64,000 nt of DNA from Liolophura sinensis (taxonomy: Eukaryota; Mollusca; Polyplacophora; Chitonida; Chitonidae). Below, piece by piece: positions 1 to 12,600 of this stretch (position 1 is its first letter; every line of letters starts with the position of its first letter). The position numbers and the translations under genes were made by a program. The notes under the pieces are model-generated. The model had not been told where the DNA came from and searched no databases. It saw only the letters and a list, made by a program, of their open reading frames with translations. Location: the NCBI RefSeq assembly GCF_032854445.1, contig NC_088295.1, forward strand, positions 59,811,249-59,875,248. Direction: 5' to 3'.

Positions 1-1225
1 GGCCCATTAAAAACAAAGTGACAGTAATTTGGTCATGGTACTTTGGTATGAATGGAGTTCACTGTTTACGTAGACAGGCGAGTTCTTCGTGACAGAACTA
101 AGCAATGTTTTGAAACAGCCAAATGAGTGACTTGAACTTGGTCACACCCTTCTTCTGTCAGCCACAATCAAGAAATGTGGATGCCAAGGGGTATGTGGAA
201 CAGAACAACGACTGAAGGCTTTACTTTACACGCTGTTTCACGGCTGTTTAACATATGAAAAGCTAAGCTCATAGCCTTTATCAGATAATAAATTCATAAA
301 ATAAGATGGGAAAATCAAATGTTGACATAAGTAAGTTGATGCTTTGGGAAAATGCACATGCTCGGATGCAGTTTGCAATAAAGAATAAGTGCAGGCAGTT
401 CATTGTTAAAAACTGGCTCTACAATGAATAAGCCAAGGTGGCATTTCAGGACCTGCAACTTCATGTAGATATGGACGAGACAGGGTGGGGGGAGGCTCTC
501 GCAGACTAACGTAGCTAGAAAGGCGAGATTTTACGGTACGTGCTAGACTGCATACACATCTCACATAGCTGGGGTGTGTCTGCCCAAAGGCCCTGTTAGT
601 AGTTGCCATAAAATCAAGTCTTTCAGCCACATTAGTGTGAAATTGGGAGCCGACTCGACATCACTCTACCATGTGACAGCAACCTCAATTATAAAATTCT
701 TCAAATCACATATTTGACAGTTTCAATAGATTGGTTTTAAACAATAGTGCTTCACCAAGACAGAAAGAGAGCCATGGCTGGGCCCAATTGATACCTCTGC
801 TATTTGGCTTCACAAAACTACCAAATTTATGGTTTATGCTGTTCTTGTTGAGAGGGAGGTGGTTTTTTGATCAGAAATAATTAGATATAGCAATATTACT
901 CTACTGTCAGGTCAGAACTATATAAAACGCATAGGCCTCTTGTATGGGACTTGTGCTGGATCGAATAGGACAAATGACGCGCAAATAAGACAGAAGTCAG
1001 ATTTAAGTGTCTGGGAGCCTGAACTTGGTTGTAGTCTAACAAATGTGGCACCAGAATCTTCTGTTTAAACGTACAAGACGTCCCACTGCGACAAAAAGCG
1101 CGGCAAAGCGCCTCTGACTTTGGTCTACTTGAAATGACAGTATTGTTGTTGTTGTTGTCATTGTAGGACGCGAAAGATCATTCGCATTTCCTTCGAAATA
1201 TATTAGAAAACAAATCAATTCTTAC
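1..1225 (-). other. Intron 1 of CDC37 (partial)
   Basis: This is the non-coding remainder of the CDC37 intron downstream of the donor at 1220-1225. Short open frames here (for example minus 406-630) have no recognisable protein features. No SINE copy or tandem array was seen. Confidence 0.6.
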
Positions 1226-1264
1226 CTCAATATGATCCCATTTACTGTAATCCAAACGCGACAT
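1226..1264 (-). CDS. CDC37: CDC37 Hsp90 co-chaperone, first coding exon only
   Basis: The minus strand from 1264 reads MSRLDYSKWDHIE and stops at a GTAAGA donor (1220-1225), giving 13 codons in phase 0. The D-Y-S-x-W-D-H-I-E signature is the nearly invariant N-terminus of CDC37, the co-chaperone that delivers protein kinases to Hsp90 in the cytosol; in the family it continues with an acidic VSDDED stretch. That next exon is not between 1 and 1219, so it lies beyond the left edge and intron 1 exceeds 1.2 kb. The start is the only ATG in the exon and matches the known position. The identification rests on 13 residues plus the splice site, but this sequence is very distinctive. Confidence 0.86.
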
Positions 1265-3050
1265 TGTCACTGCTTTTGTTTTTTGTTGTGTTTTTTTTTT
1301 TCGCGATACAGTCAGATAAAATTATATCCTCTGTGTTACTGTGATAGATTTACACCAACATGCAGTTTCTTTTCTTGAACATTCCCCGGCTCAAGAGGGA
1401 CAACCCTCCTTTCAAAACGGCCTACAAGGTACGACAACCCGCCAGAGGGCACTGTGCATACTGCGCCTATATATGCGGTGGAGTAGGCCTGCACTAACTA
1501 CGCCTCGCAGGCAATTTATCAGTTTTGACACATTCTTGCATATTACCAGCATTAACAACAACTACAATAACAACAAATAAAATAAAGAAAACCCGGAATG
1601 CTAAAAGAAAAAAAAAATCCCCCAAAACGACACACGAATTTTTGAAATAAAGAAATATGGACTAATAAAAAAAAAATAAAAAAAATCTCTGCTCAATTAA
1701 TTTCACAATAGCAAAATTTATTTCAAAAGCGACTTGTGTTTAAAAATGGTAAATTATTGTTTCATCAATGGTTATCATTGTTTCAAAAATGACTGGATGT
1801 TATTATATCCCACAAGATATTCCTGAATTATCTTAGAATATGTACGCTGCAATAATTCTTAGAATAAACTGTGTCTGTGTGTAAAGCTGGTTACACTTTT
1901 GAATTTTCGATTTCATAGTCTGCTTTTTTCTTCATGTATCACAAAATCTGAATGTTTGTCCGTCTCTCCTGATTTTTAACACCATGTTGTTACCGGTAAT
2001 TCCAAGGCTATGTCATCTCAAGAATGGGTACCGGTGTGTGAAATTCTCCGAAACTTATTTTATTACAAATACATGTACGTTTGCCCATTGACATTGTGTA
2101 GGCCTACTGTTATACCGGTAGTCTACTTTTCTTATGCATCATAAAATCCGTCTGTACTGTTGTGTGTCTGTTTGCTTTTCCATACTACCTCTGTGCTTTT
2201 AAAAGCATATTAGCAGTGCACCTTTGCATGGATCGGATTCTGCCGGTGGACTAAGCATCCCGGGGGCCTGGCTCCGTTACATCGTTTTAACGTGATTGTA
2301 TGTTAAATGTGATGACAACACAGTATTTTGAGTAATTCTAGACCATCGACGTCTAATAAATTGCAGTCAACATCACTGCAATTTTTATACCTAATTCTGC
2401 TTAAGCCGTTGTGTTAGGAGGAGCGCAAATTGTTACTATTTATACATTTACTTGAACAGAATAAAACCCTGATTGAGGTAAATTGACAAGAGAGGCTGTG
2501 TTTCACCGGTTACCCATTGGCCAGCTGTCACACTGTCGTCTCTGCTCTGGTCTTACTCTCTATGCTGTCCGTCTTTAATTACGTTTAATACACACTATTT
2601 ACCGTCGGTGTCTACTTTTTCTTTCCTCAAAAAAGATGAATGTTTGTCTGGCGGTCTGTCCATTTCATTTATTTGATTCTCAAAAATTTTTCACTTAAAC
2701 AATCCCAGACAGTTTTAACGGTGGAGGAAACTGGACTGGGGCAAACCACTGACCTTTGGCAATTTTCTGTCCAAATTTTTCCACATGACTTGAAAGCAGA
2801 TCTCAAAACAGCCAGGGCACATTTGCTCTGTGAAATAGCCCCCTGGCCCTGGGAACATGAAGCGATCTTAGACTTCAGTCAAAATTTCAAATCACATTAA
2901 AATTGTTATTTCTTACGTTACAAGGTCAAAATGTTGTTGACAACATAAATTCTTGGGAAATTATTCTATGAACAAATTTCATCTAAAATAACAGAAAGGA
3001 ACATACAAAATTTAATGATTTAAGTTTTGACTTCAGTCTATGATTGCTCC
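1265..3050. other. Intergenic: CDC37 upstream region, nothing recognised
   Basis: This A+T-rich spacer lies upstream of the CDC37 start codon. It should hold the CDC37 promoter and 5' UTR, but I see no clear TATA box or CpG-rich core. Short homopolymer runs occur around 1280-1300 and 1600-1685. The small plus-strand frames at 1341-1580 and 2640-2900 show no known domain. Confidence 0.5.
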
Positions 3051-3299
3051 TTGATTTATTTATTTATTTGATTGGTGTTTTATGCCATACTCAAGAATAT
3101 TTCACTTATACGATGGTGGCCAGCATTATGGTGGGTGGAAACCCACGACCATCCGCAAGTTGCTGGCAGACCTTCCCACGTACGGCCGGAGAGGAAGCCA
3201 GCATGAGCTGGACTTGAACTCACAGCGGCCACATTGGTGAGAGACTCCTGGGTCATTGCGCTGCGCTAGCTCGCTAACCAACTGAGCCACGGAGGCCCC
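3051..3299 (-). mobile_element. tRNA-derived SINE, full length, with 9-bp target-site duplication
   Basis: Reading the minus strand: a tRNA-like head with box A (TGGCTCAGTTGG) and box B (GTTCAAGTC), then the conserved body and a TTTA-rich tail. It is flanked by the direct repeat gattgctcc at 3042-3050 and 3300-3308, which marks the insertion boundaries. Confidence 0.9.
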
Positions 3300-3308
3300 G
3301 ATTGCTCC

Positions 3309-4081
3309 ATGATCCTGGAGTCTGGTTTCTATGGAAGTTAAGTGCATGTAACATTATGTGCGCTTCGTGAAACAAGCAGCATGTATTAGATCCATAGAAT
3401 CCAGCAGAATGTGTAACACAGGTAAAGTTTTAGACCATTTAGGCCACACCAATTAAAATCTATGTCTCATGTTGCAGCTGAATGAATCTTGAATTCAATG
3501 TTGAGGTATGGTATAAAAAAAAAAAAAGGAAAAATCATCTAATTTGGGGGTGTAGCGGACTGCCCCAGCAACTGGTCCTATCAAAAACATATTTACAGGA
3601 CTGCAAAACCTTGAAAAAACATTAAGATCGGGCCAAATAAAAAGATGGATTCTCAATTTTGTCTTTATCCCATTTTTGGATCTTTTAGTGTTGCATCGCA
3701 CGTAAAAAACAAAATAAAATCGCTTCATTCTACTATGAAAATGACTGAACACAAACAACCAGATTTGTTGCTAGTTTATTTTTAATACTCCATGTATTTC
3801 AGAAGGTACATCAGCGGTAATATTCATCCATAACATCCGTCTCTTATTCAGCCTTCTCTTATTACAATGTATATCTCTTCCACACATGTTGATGAAGACA
3901 TACTTTACAGAAATACATACTTGTATCAACAGCACTAGTTTCATACACACACACAGGGCATGCAATTTGATTTCACAGCATCTTTAGAAATGTTGCAGGA
4001 CAGAATGTCACAAAAACATGCACAAATTTTGCAATAGATGCAACATCCTGTAAAAAGTCCTCACTGTCTTGCACTCAGGCC
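3309..4081. other. Spacer downstream of MRPS9, no gene recognised
   Basis: A+T-rich spacer between the SINE and the 19-bp satellite. A minus-strand AATAAA (TTTATT at about 3776-3781) could be a distant polyadenylation signal for MRPS9 if its 3' UTR runs through the satellite. Minus-strand short ORFs at 3495-3758 and 3771-3965 are unremarkable. Confidence 0.4.
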
Positions 4082-4936
4082 CTCATTCAGTGAAAGGCCC
4101 CTCGCTCAGTGATAGGCCCCTTGTTCAGTGAAAGGCCCCTCATTCAGTGAAAGGCCCCTTGCTCAGTGAAAGGCCCTTCATTCAGTGAAAGGCCTTTTGA
4201 TCGTTGAAAGGCCCCTCGTTCAGTGAAAGTCCCCTCGCTCAGTGAAAGGTCTCTCGCTCAGTGAAAGGTCTCTCGCTCAGTGAAAGGCCCCTCGCTCAGT
4301 GAAAGGCCCCTCGCTCAGTGAAAGGCCCCTCGCTCAGTGAAACGCCCTTCATTCAGTGAAAGGCCCCTCGCTCAGTGAAACGCCCTTCATTCAGTGAAAG
4401 GCCCCTCGCTCAGTGAAACGCCCTTCATTCAGTGAAAGGCCCCTCGCTCAGTGAAAGGCCCCTCGCTCAGTGAAAGGCCCTTCATTCAGTGAAAGGCCCT
4501 TCATTCAGTGAAAGGCCCCTCGCTCAGTGAAAGGCCCCTCGCTCAGTGTAAGGTCCCTCGCTCAGTGAAAGGCCCTTCATTCAGTGAAAGGCCCCTCGCT
4601 CAGTGAAAGGCCCCTCGCTCAGTGTAAGGTCCCTCGCTCAGTGAAACGCCCTTCATTCAGTGAAAGGCCCCTCGCTCAGTGAAACGCCCTTCATTCAGTG
4701 AAAGGCCCCTCGCTCAGTGAAAGGCCCCTCGCTCAGTGAAAGGCCCTTCATTCAGTGAAAGGCCCTTCATTCAGTGAAAGGCCCCTCGCTCAGTGAAAGG
4801 CCCCTCGCTCAGTGAAAGGTCCCTCGCTCAGTGAAAGGCCCTTCATTCAGTGAAAGGCCCCTCGCTCAGTGAAAGGCCCCTCGCTCAGTGAAACGCCCTT
4901 CATTCAGTGAAAGGCCCCTCGCTCAGTGAATGGCCC
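4082..4936. repeat. 19-bp minisatellite, about 45 copies
   Basis: Uninterrupted tandem array of the unit CAGTGAAAGGCCCCTCGCT. Two main variants differ at the end (CCCTCGCT versus CCTTCATT) and alternate in blocks, giving a higher-order pattern. It begins 130 bp beyond the MRPS9 stop codon, so it may be transcribed in the MRPS9 3' UTR. Confidence 0.95.
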
Positions 4937-5065
4937 ATGATAAAAGACAGCATGTCCATGTTAAAATACAGGGAGTCACAAATTTGGCCGAATAATATAC
5001 GGATCAACTTAATATTGACCAGCTTGTTGAAGCTAAATATCCACAGCAAATCCTCATGATTCCTC

Positions 5066-6566
5066 TCATCGTTTTTTCCTGAAATAATATTAAAAAATAA
5101 AAAGTAATTAAGTAGATGTACATCAATTTTTTGTGTTCTTTTTCTTCAGAATTTGTAGAGGCAAAAACATACAATAAAGCGGAACAGTTCATCTGATATT
5201 TTTACCGTGAAGAACCATGGAGGATTTTGGTACTTTGTACAGTATACAGATTGCCTGTGATGCACATGTAAAATAAGTGACAATCACCACTACCCACATT
5301 CAGACCACGGCAGTAGTTATACAGCATTAACAGCCATCCTTAAAGGGATACAGAATCAACAATGTTTCGATGACAATGGGTGAAGTTTCCCAGGTTAAAC
5401 CTTACAGCCTTGGTCATGCTTGAATAAATGTACCATAGCTAAAATTCAGCTTAGGATAGGCATAAGCCTGGGCTTGCCTATCTCTCACATCAGCCAATCA
5501 GAATCGATTGATTCTGTATTCCTTTAAGGCTAATAGTTGTGGAATAGAGTGACCAGGCTGGGCCAAAAGCGAGCTTGTGGCAAACCAGTTCTAGACAGAC
5601 GTATCATCCTTTGCACTGTAGTGCAGCAACATTTGTAAATGATAACTGTCAACACCAGCACAATACCAAGACAGGTTTCAGAATTTCAAGCTGTACAACC
5701 ACAAAATTAGACTGATCTTACTCTTTTGGCTTTATGTTTGTCCACTTAGCTGCTTTATTAGTGTTTTGTGGATTAATATTTGCTGATGTGAAAGGCTTTT
5801 CCTCTCCTATGATGACAGTGGAAACCTAGCTGTCCTTCACCTGACAACCTTCTAGCTACTGGCTTGCATCGCTACACTAATTCTCATTTTTTTTAGGACA
5901 CTTGGTCTGTTCCATTTAGCCAATATACATGTAGTCGGAGCAAGAATATTTAGTTTTTTTTCTTCACATGGTTAGTCCATCTAAAGAACATATTCATATC
6001 TTATCTTTTCAAAAAAAAGAAAATGCAAGAAATGTAACGCCTTGCTTTTAGCACTACTAATATCTGCCTTAAAAATTAGAAGAAAAATAGGGTAAGCTCC
6101 AACAAAATAGGCTAAAAACAGATCAAGTAAACCACCTGTACATATATGTGTGTGTATAGACAAACAGAGAGACACACAGACAGACAGACAGACAGACAGG
6201 CAGCATACTAACCAGGTAGCCTTCTTCCTGGCCCTGGGCTGACCCGGCTTTTTCCTTTCGTGTCTTCTCGGATCTCTCATTAGTAGGCCAGCTGAAAACA
6301 TCTCCAAATTAGTTATCTACTTGATTTGATTCATGGCTTAGAAGAGAAGAGAGACAGTTCATTATTGATGTATAAACTGTTTTTAACAGAATAAGTAATC
6401 ATTCAAGCATGACCACTGGCAATCAGAGCCTGGTAAGGAGATAGTCACACAATAAAATGACAGGAGAATTCTTTGTGAACATTATTTAAGTACAGTTTTA
6501 CTTGTGGGTAATACATATTTCAATATCAAAAGTCACTTTTCTTGTAACATCAAAAAACCCAATTAC

Positions 6567-6618
<52 letters not shown>

Positions 6619-6623
6619 TATAG

Positions 6624-6654
<31 letters not shown>

Positions 6655-9600
6655 GTGGCTATAAAACAATCAACCATCTGACTTCAACTCCCTTAAAAAA
6701 GTCTGAAATAATAAGTTTAATAATAAGTTTATTTTTATGCATAGTTTTCAGTAATATTTTTTCCCTGATGAACCTTACTTCAATTTTCAGCTTTCTTTCA
6801 AAATGACAGATATGTATTTTTTTCGGATTCAGTTCTACATTACTAAAATGTAGATCAGATCACAAGGACTAACTGGCTTACCAATTATTTCCTGGTTAAT
6901 CTTAGTCAATTCTAATCTTCACTAGAACATTTTATTACGGTTCTAGGTTTCTAAATACTTGTGCATGTATGCCATATCTGTTTACACCACTTACCTATTC
7001 TCAACTTCTGCCTGGAATCCTCATCACAAAACGAGGTTAAGCACATGGACAGCCCGTGGCGTACGGCTCCCGCCTGACCGGAGTGGCCGCCCCCTTCCAC
7101 GGTGGCCTCTACGTCAACTGTGCCCAGTTTGCCCAACAACTGGAGGGGAAACATGATCTGCTGTCTGCACACAAAACAGTCAGAAATAGCATCTGATATT
7201 GCCAGTAATGTTGACAGAAAGCCAATGCTGTAGTACTGAACACTGTATATCACCTAAAGTTTAGCATTTTTCTGGTGACATATGATGCTGGATTCTGACC
7301 TATTCATTCACCATACAGTGAAGTCTTTTGTGATCAATTTCTTATCAGAAAAGTTTGAATGTTGGCAATACAAGTGTGATGTGAAGTGTTTCTAAAACTA
7401 CATTTCACATAGCAGAAATACAGTATGTGTATCCCTGGCTGAATGCATGTAAATGCTGGCTTCCTCTCCATCTGTACCTAGAAGGTCTGTCAGCAACCTG
7501 CGAATGGTCATGGGTTTCCCCGGGGCTCTGCCCGGTTTCCTCCCACTATAATACTGGCTGCCATCGTATAAATGAAATATTCTTGAGTACAGCATAAATC
7601 ACCAATCAAATAAATAAATACATTAAATAAATGCATACATGTGAATATATAAAACTTATGCACAGATAAAGCTGGTTTTGAATCTGAATCTGAAGTAAAA
7701 GGTTACAAAAAAATGACCCTGCCAACAATTTTAAACCATATTTGGATCTGTTACTGAATGGAAACCAATGATCAATGAAAATCATGGATTTAATTACTTA
7801 TGCAAACCTTATGCATGGATCAGGTTAGTTTTCAAACTTGATTTATTTATTTATTTGATTGGTGTTTTACACGGTGCTTTCAGTTACACATGTATCAGTG
7901 ATGAGGCCAGCCACAACCATCTGCAGGTTAGTGGCAGACCTTCTCCAGTATGGATTTAGCTCTTGAGCCATGAGATTACAGGTTCTCAAATCCAGCTTCT
8001 GCTGGATGTCCATTAGCTCTTGAGCCATGAAAAATTACAGGTTCTCAAATCCAGCTTTGGCTGGATGTCCATTAGCTCTTGAGCCATGAGATTACAGGTT
8101 CTCAAATCCAGCTTTGGCTGGATGTCCATTAGCTCTTGAGCCATGAGATTACAGGTTCTCCAATCCAGCTTCGGCTGGATGTCCATTAGCTCTTGAGCCA
8201 TGAAATTACAGGTTCTCAAATCCAGCTCCTGCTGGCTGTCCATTAGCTCTTGAGCCATGAGATCACAGGTTCTCAAATCCAGCTTCGGCTGGATGTCCAT
8301 TAGCTCTTGAGCCATGAGATTACTGGTTCTCAAATCCAGCTTCGGCTGGATGTCCATTAGCTCTTGAGCCATGAAATTACAGGTTCTCAAATCCAGCTTT
8401 GGCTGGATGTCCATTACCTCTTGAGCCATGAGATTACAGGTTCTCAAATCCAGCTTCGGCTGGATGTCCACCAGCTCTTGAGCCATGAAATTACAGGTTC
8501 TCAAATCCAGCTCCTACTGGATGTCCATTACCTCTTGAGCCATGACTTCAAGGTACTCAAATCCAGCTTCTGCTGGATGTCCATTAGCTCTTGAGCCATG
8601 AAATTACAGGTTCTCAAATCCAGCTCCTGCTGGCTGTCCATTAGCAATTGAGCCATGAGATTACAGGTCCTCAAATCCAGCTTCGGCTGGATGTCCATTA
8701 GCTCTTGAGCCATGACATTACAGGTTATCAAATCCAGCTTCTGATGAATGTCCATTAGCTCTTGAGCCATGAGATTACAGATTCTCAAATCCAGCTTCAG
8801 CTGGATGTCCATTAGCTCTTGAGCCATGAGATTACAGGTTCTCAAATCCAGCTCCTATTGGATGTCCATTAGCTCTTGAGCCATGAGATTACAGGTTCTC
8901 AAATCCAGCTCCTACTGGATGTCCATTAGCTGTTGAGCCATGACATTACAGGTTCTCAAACCCAGCTTCTGCTGGATGTCCATTAGTTCTTGAGCCATGA
9001 GCTTACAGGTTCTCAAATCCAGCTCCTACTGGATGTCCATTAGCTCTTGAGCCATGAGCTTACAGGTTCTCAAATCCAGCTCCTGCTGGATGTCCATTAC
9101 CTCTTGAGCCACGAGATTACAGGTTCTCAAATCCAGCTCCTACTGGATTTGCTGCAGCTTTAGGTCAGGAGGTTTGTCATGTTGAGTGGTGAGGAAAAGT
9201 GATTTCTCCAGACTCTGCCTAGATTACCTCATCCATAAAACCTGAACCTGAGCATCGTATCAGTGAAATAGTCAGAGTATTGTCATTAAACATGAAACAA
9301 TTTAAAAGATATTCATACATGTTTATGACGTTAACTCTCACAAAGAACAACTAAACATAAAATAACACAAAACACAGAACTACCTGTCCAAAGATCTGGG
9401 GAAACAGACTTGATAGCTGAGTCCGTTGACCGAAAACTTGCCCGAGCCCTGGATCCATAGCTTTACTGTTGACACAGCACTTTTTCGTTTTGCTGTCAAC
9501 ATACAGCATATGACAAATTAATGCACTGTTTTATCAAAGGATTATCACACATTTCAGTAAATCTATAGCAGATGGGTACAAGATGAGATTTTTTACTACA

Positions 9601-12600
9601 AGAGAGAGCTGAACGACATATCCCTTTATAAGATGTAAACTTTCCCACATTGAAATAATTTAAAAAGTTAATGATATCACAAATACAATCAAAGAAAGTA
9701 TCCCTTTTATAACCTTTTTCAATGTTCTCAAAAACCAGGTCATTGTATTTTCAAACAATGCATAATTACTAACCATGTGTTAATCATAAGAAATACAAAT
9801 ATGGTGTCAAAAATATGTCATGAAGAACTCAACTTTCGATTTTAGATGATGAACCATTACAATAAAATAGCATGGAAAACTGTTTTGTGATGGACTGAGG
9901 GTCACGTTAAATTTATAGTCTCTCAGAGTTCTGAGGATGGACACAAAACTCGTAAAGCATAACTTTACGTCAAACGTGAAGAATATATTCAGGAAATATG
10001 TCTTACAAGAATGCTGTGAAAATTCTCTCCCATCTTCATCTTTCTGAATCTGAAAAAAGATTTCATGATTAAGGCATAAACAACAGGGCTGATATTTCTG
10101 GATAATATCAAATACGAAATAGGGGTCAAGAAACTACTTTTTTGTCTAACGGGAGAGCAAAATGTGCCTTTCGATGAGTGTGAGCATAACAGGACACATA
10201 CCATCAATTTAGTGACGCTGAATCTTCCACTGCAGCTTCAGCAGCATGACATCACAGTCAGCAGAGCACATACATCATAGATGTAACCGGGCAAATTACA
10301 AATACTTAAAAAACAACACACAGACTTTAATGGGCTATATTAATGTTAAACTGAGATGACATTGGTATGTACAATACAACTTCATCCTTACCTCCGGTGC
10401 ATTGAGAACAGAAGCTTGGGACATCAATGGCTTCCGGAACTTCATAATGAAATCTCGTTCCCTATGTGCTAGTGGATGCTTGGCAAGTCTCTCCATTAAT
10501 ATGTGAAAATGTCTAACCTGCTCAAAAATACACAAAGAAACTCCTGGTGGAACATTTCATTTGCTCTGTTTAACACCCATTTAAAGCCTCATACAAAATA
10601 CAACATTATTTCAGTTTATTGATTTAATTTATTTACTTTCTTGATGAGTTTTGTCCTTCAACAGGATATTTCACTGAAGGTCAGGCTCACTGGGAGGAGG
10701 ATCTGGGGAAAGTGACAAACTGACTGACATAGCGGAACTGGCCAGTGCTACATGTGGATTTGAACCGTTAACTTCAAGATGGATACTGGCCTTCCTGCTC
10801 AAGCTGTAGACATTTTAGAACTGCTTGTTACCGGTACAAGAAGTTATTACATGGATGGTGTTTAACGAATAAAAATCGCCGCTGACAAAACACAATTTTC
10901 ACGAACTTTTAACGGGCATAAAATCACAGCTTTTTAAATTTACCTAGAGATGTTAAACTAGTACAGTGCTATATATGCCAGCTTTAGACAAACTCCCTCT
11001 CCTCACAAAATTTGCTTAAAGCCAGTTCAAGTTGTTTCTAATCCCAAACTGGGATCTTCGCTATGTTTTTATGCATGTTAGTAAAGATCACCAAGTGTCC
11101 CCATAAATGACCTTCAAACTGCCTAAACACACACTTCTTAAAGTTTTTAAACTTTTGAACTTGGCCTTTCTAGAAATTCTAGGACTGCCTCGTGTGGTAA
11201 GTCATTACATGGATGGTAACTAACAAACAAGCATCAATCATGGAATTAAATTTAATTTAATTCACATAAAAATTTTTAAGTCTGTCTCCACATGGAAATG
11301 TGAAATCAGTAAAGTCATTTATATGTTATGGCTTTAGAAAAGGGCCTTCTTCTTCTAAATTCTGCCCAAACTTAGCCTAAATCCAGTCTGGGTCCTTCTC
11401 TTCCAAAACATAGCCTAAAGCCAGTCTAAGTCCTTCTCTTCCAAAACTTAGCCTAAAGCTAGTCAACATCTTTCTCTTTCCAAACTCAAACTGGAATTCT
11501 CACTCAGTGTCACCGAGGACAACTTACATCGTGTTCAGACAAATTTTCTATCACCATCTGTGTCAGATCATTCTCCTCAATCCACACACTCTGTTTCAAT
11601 TCTCTGAAAGCAGAACACATACATACATATATATGTAATTCACCAGTGTGCTACCAGACCTTTCCACATATGACTGCAGAGGACACCCGCATGAGACAGA
11701 CTTGAGTTCACGGTAATCGCATTGGTGAGACACTCACGGGTGATAGTGCTGCAGCTGATATCATAGGTTAACCATATCCTAGTTTTGTTACAACTGGTTA
11801 CATTTAACACTTAAAAAGACTTTCTGACAAAATTATGTACTGATTCGCAGCCATCAATAAAGAGCAGGGACACGTTCTACAAAGCAGTCCCAAACTGGTC
11901 CCTTGCACAATTTCCATGACAACATACACTGGAAATTTACGCCATCATGGTAAATGCGCTTGATGCAGTGTTGGGACAGGACTTTCTGGCAAAATTATGT
12001 GCTAACCCACAGTCTACTAAGAGCAGGGACACTTTCTATGAACCAGTCGCAAACTGTGTCTAGCGCAATTTCCAAGACAACATACAGTGGAAACGTACGG
12101 CACCATGGTAAATGCACTTGATGCAGCCTTATGACAGTTGTGTAAAATGGGCTCTGATTATGGTTTTGCTTTTAACTCAGAAGCCACTATAGTGAGATAA
12201 CCCAAAGTGCGGTCTTGATCTTGTGAGACAGCATTTTATGAGGCACAAGATCCTGGAGATACTGCATGGATATAATCCATAAATTCTGAGGAAGGGCAAG
12301 TGGGCTCACAACTGAGAAAAGAAAGTGTACCAAGATGCTGTGATTTTTGAGTGATGTTTACCTCACAGCTAACTGGTGCTTAATCCACTTGTCCCCTGGA
12401 GTATAGGTAGCTGGTGATTTTTAAGTGACACAGCTAACTTGTACTTAACTGATGTTTACCTCAAAGCTAACTTGTACTTAACCCACATGTTCCCTGGAGT
12501 ATAGGTAGCTGGTGATTTTTAAGTCACACATCTAACTTGTACTTAAGTGATGTGTACCTCACAGCTAACTTGTACTTAACCCACATGTTCCCTTGGAGTG

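Noticed and set aside
6959-7156. 65-codon plus ORF
   Set aside because: Antisense shadow of MRPS9 exon 12, which carries the conserved uS9 sequence on the minus strand.
8013-8845. Long minus-strand ORFs with a 19-residue repeat, apparent repeat proteins
   Set aside because: They are translations of the 57-bp satellite inside an MRPS9 intron; the opposite strand is open as well, and no splice or start context supports coding.
10617-10770. Possible old SINE copy
   Set aside because: The TTTA-rich start and a few body words are suggestive, but the match is too weak to call.
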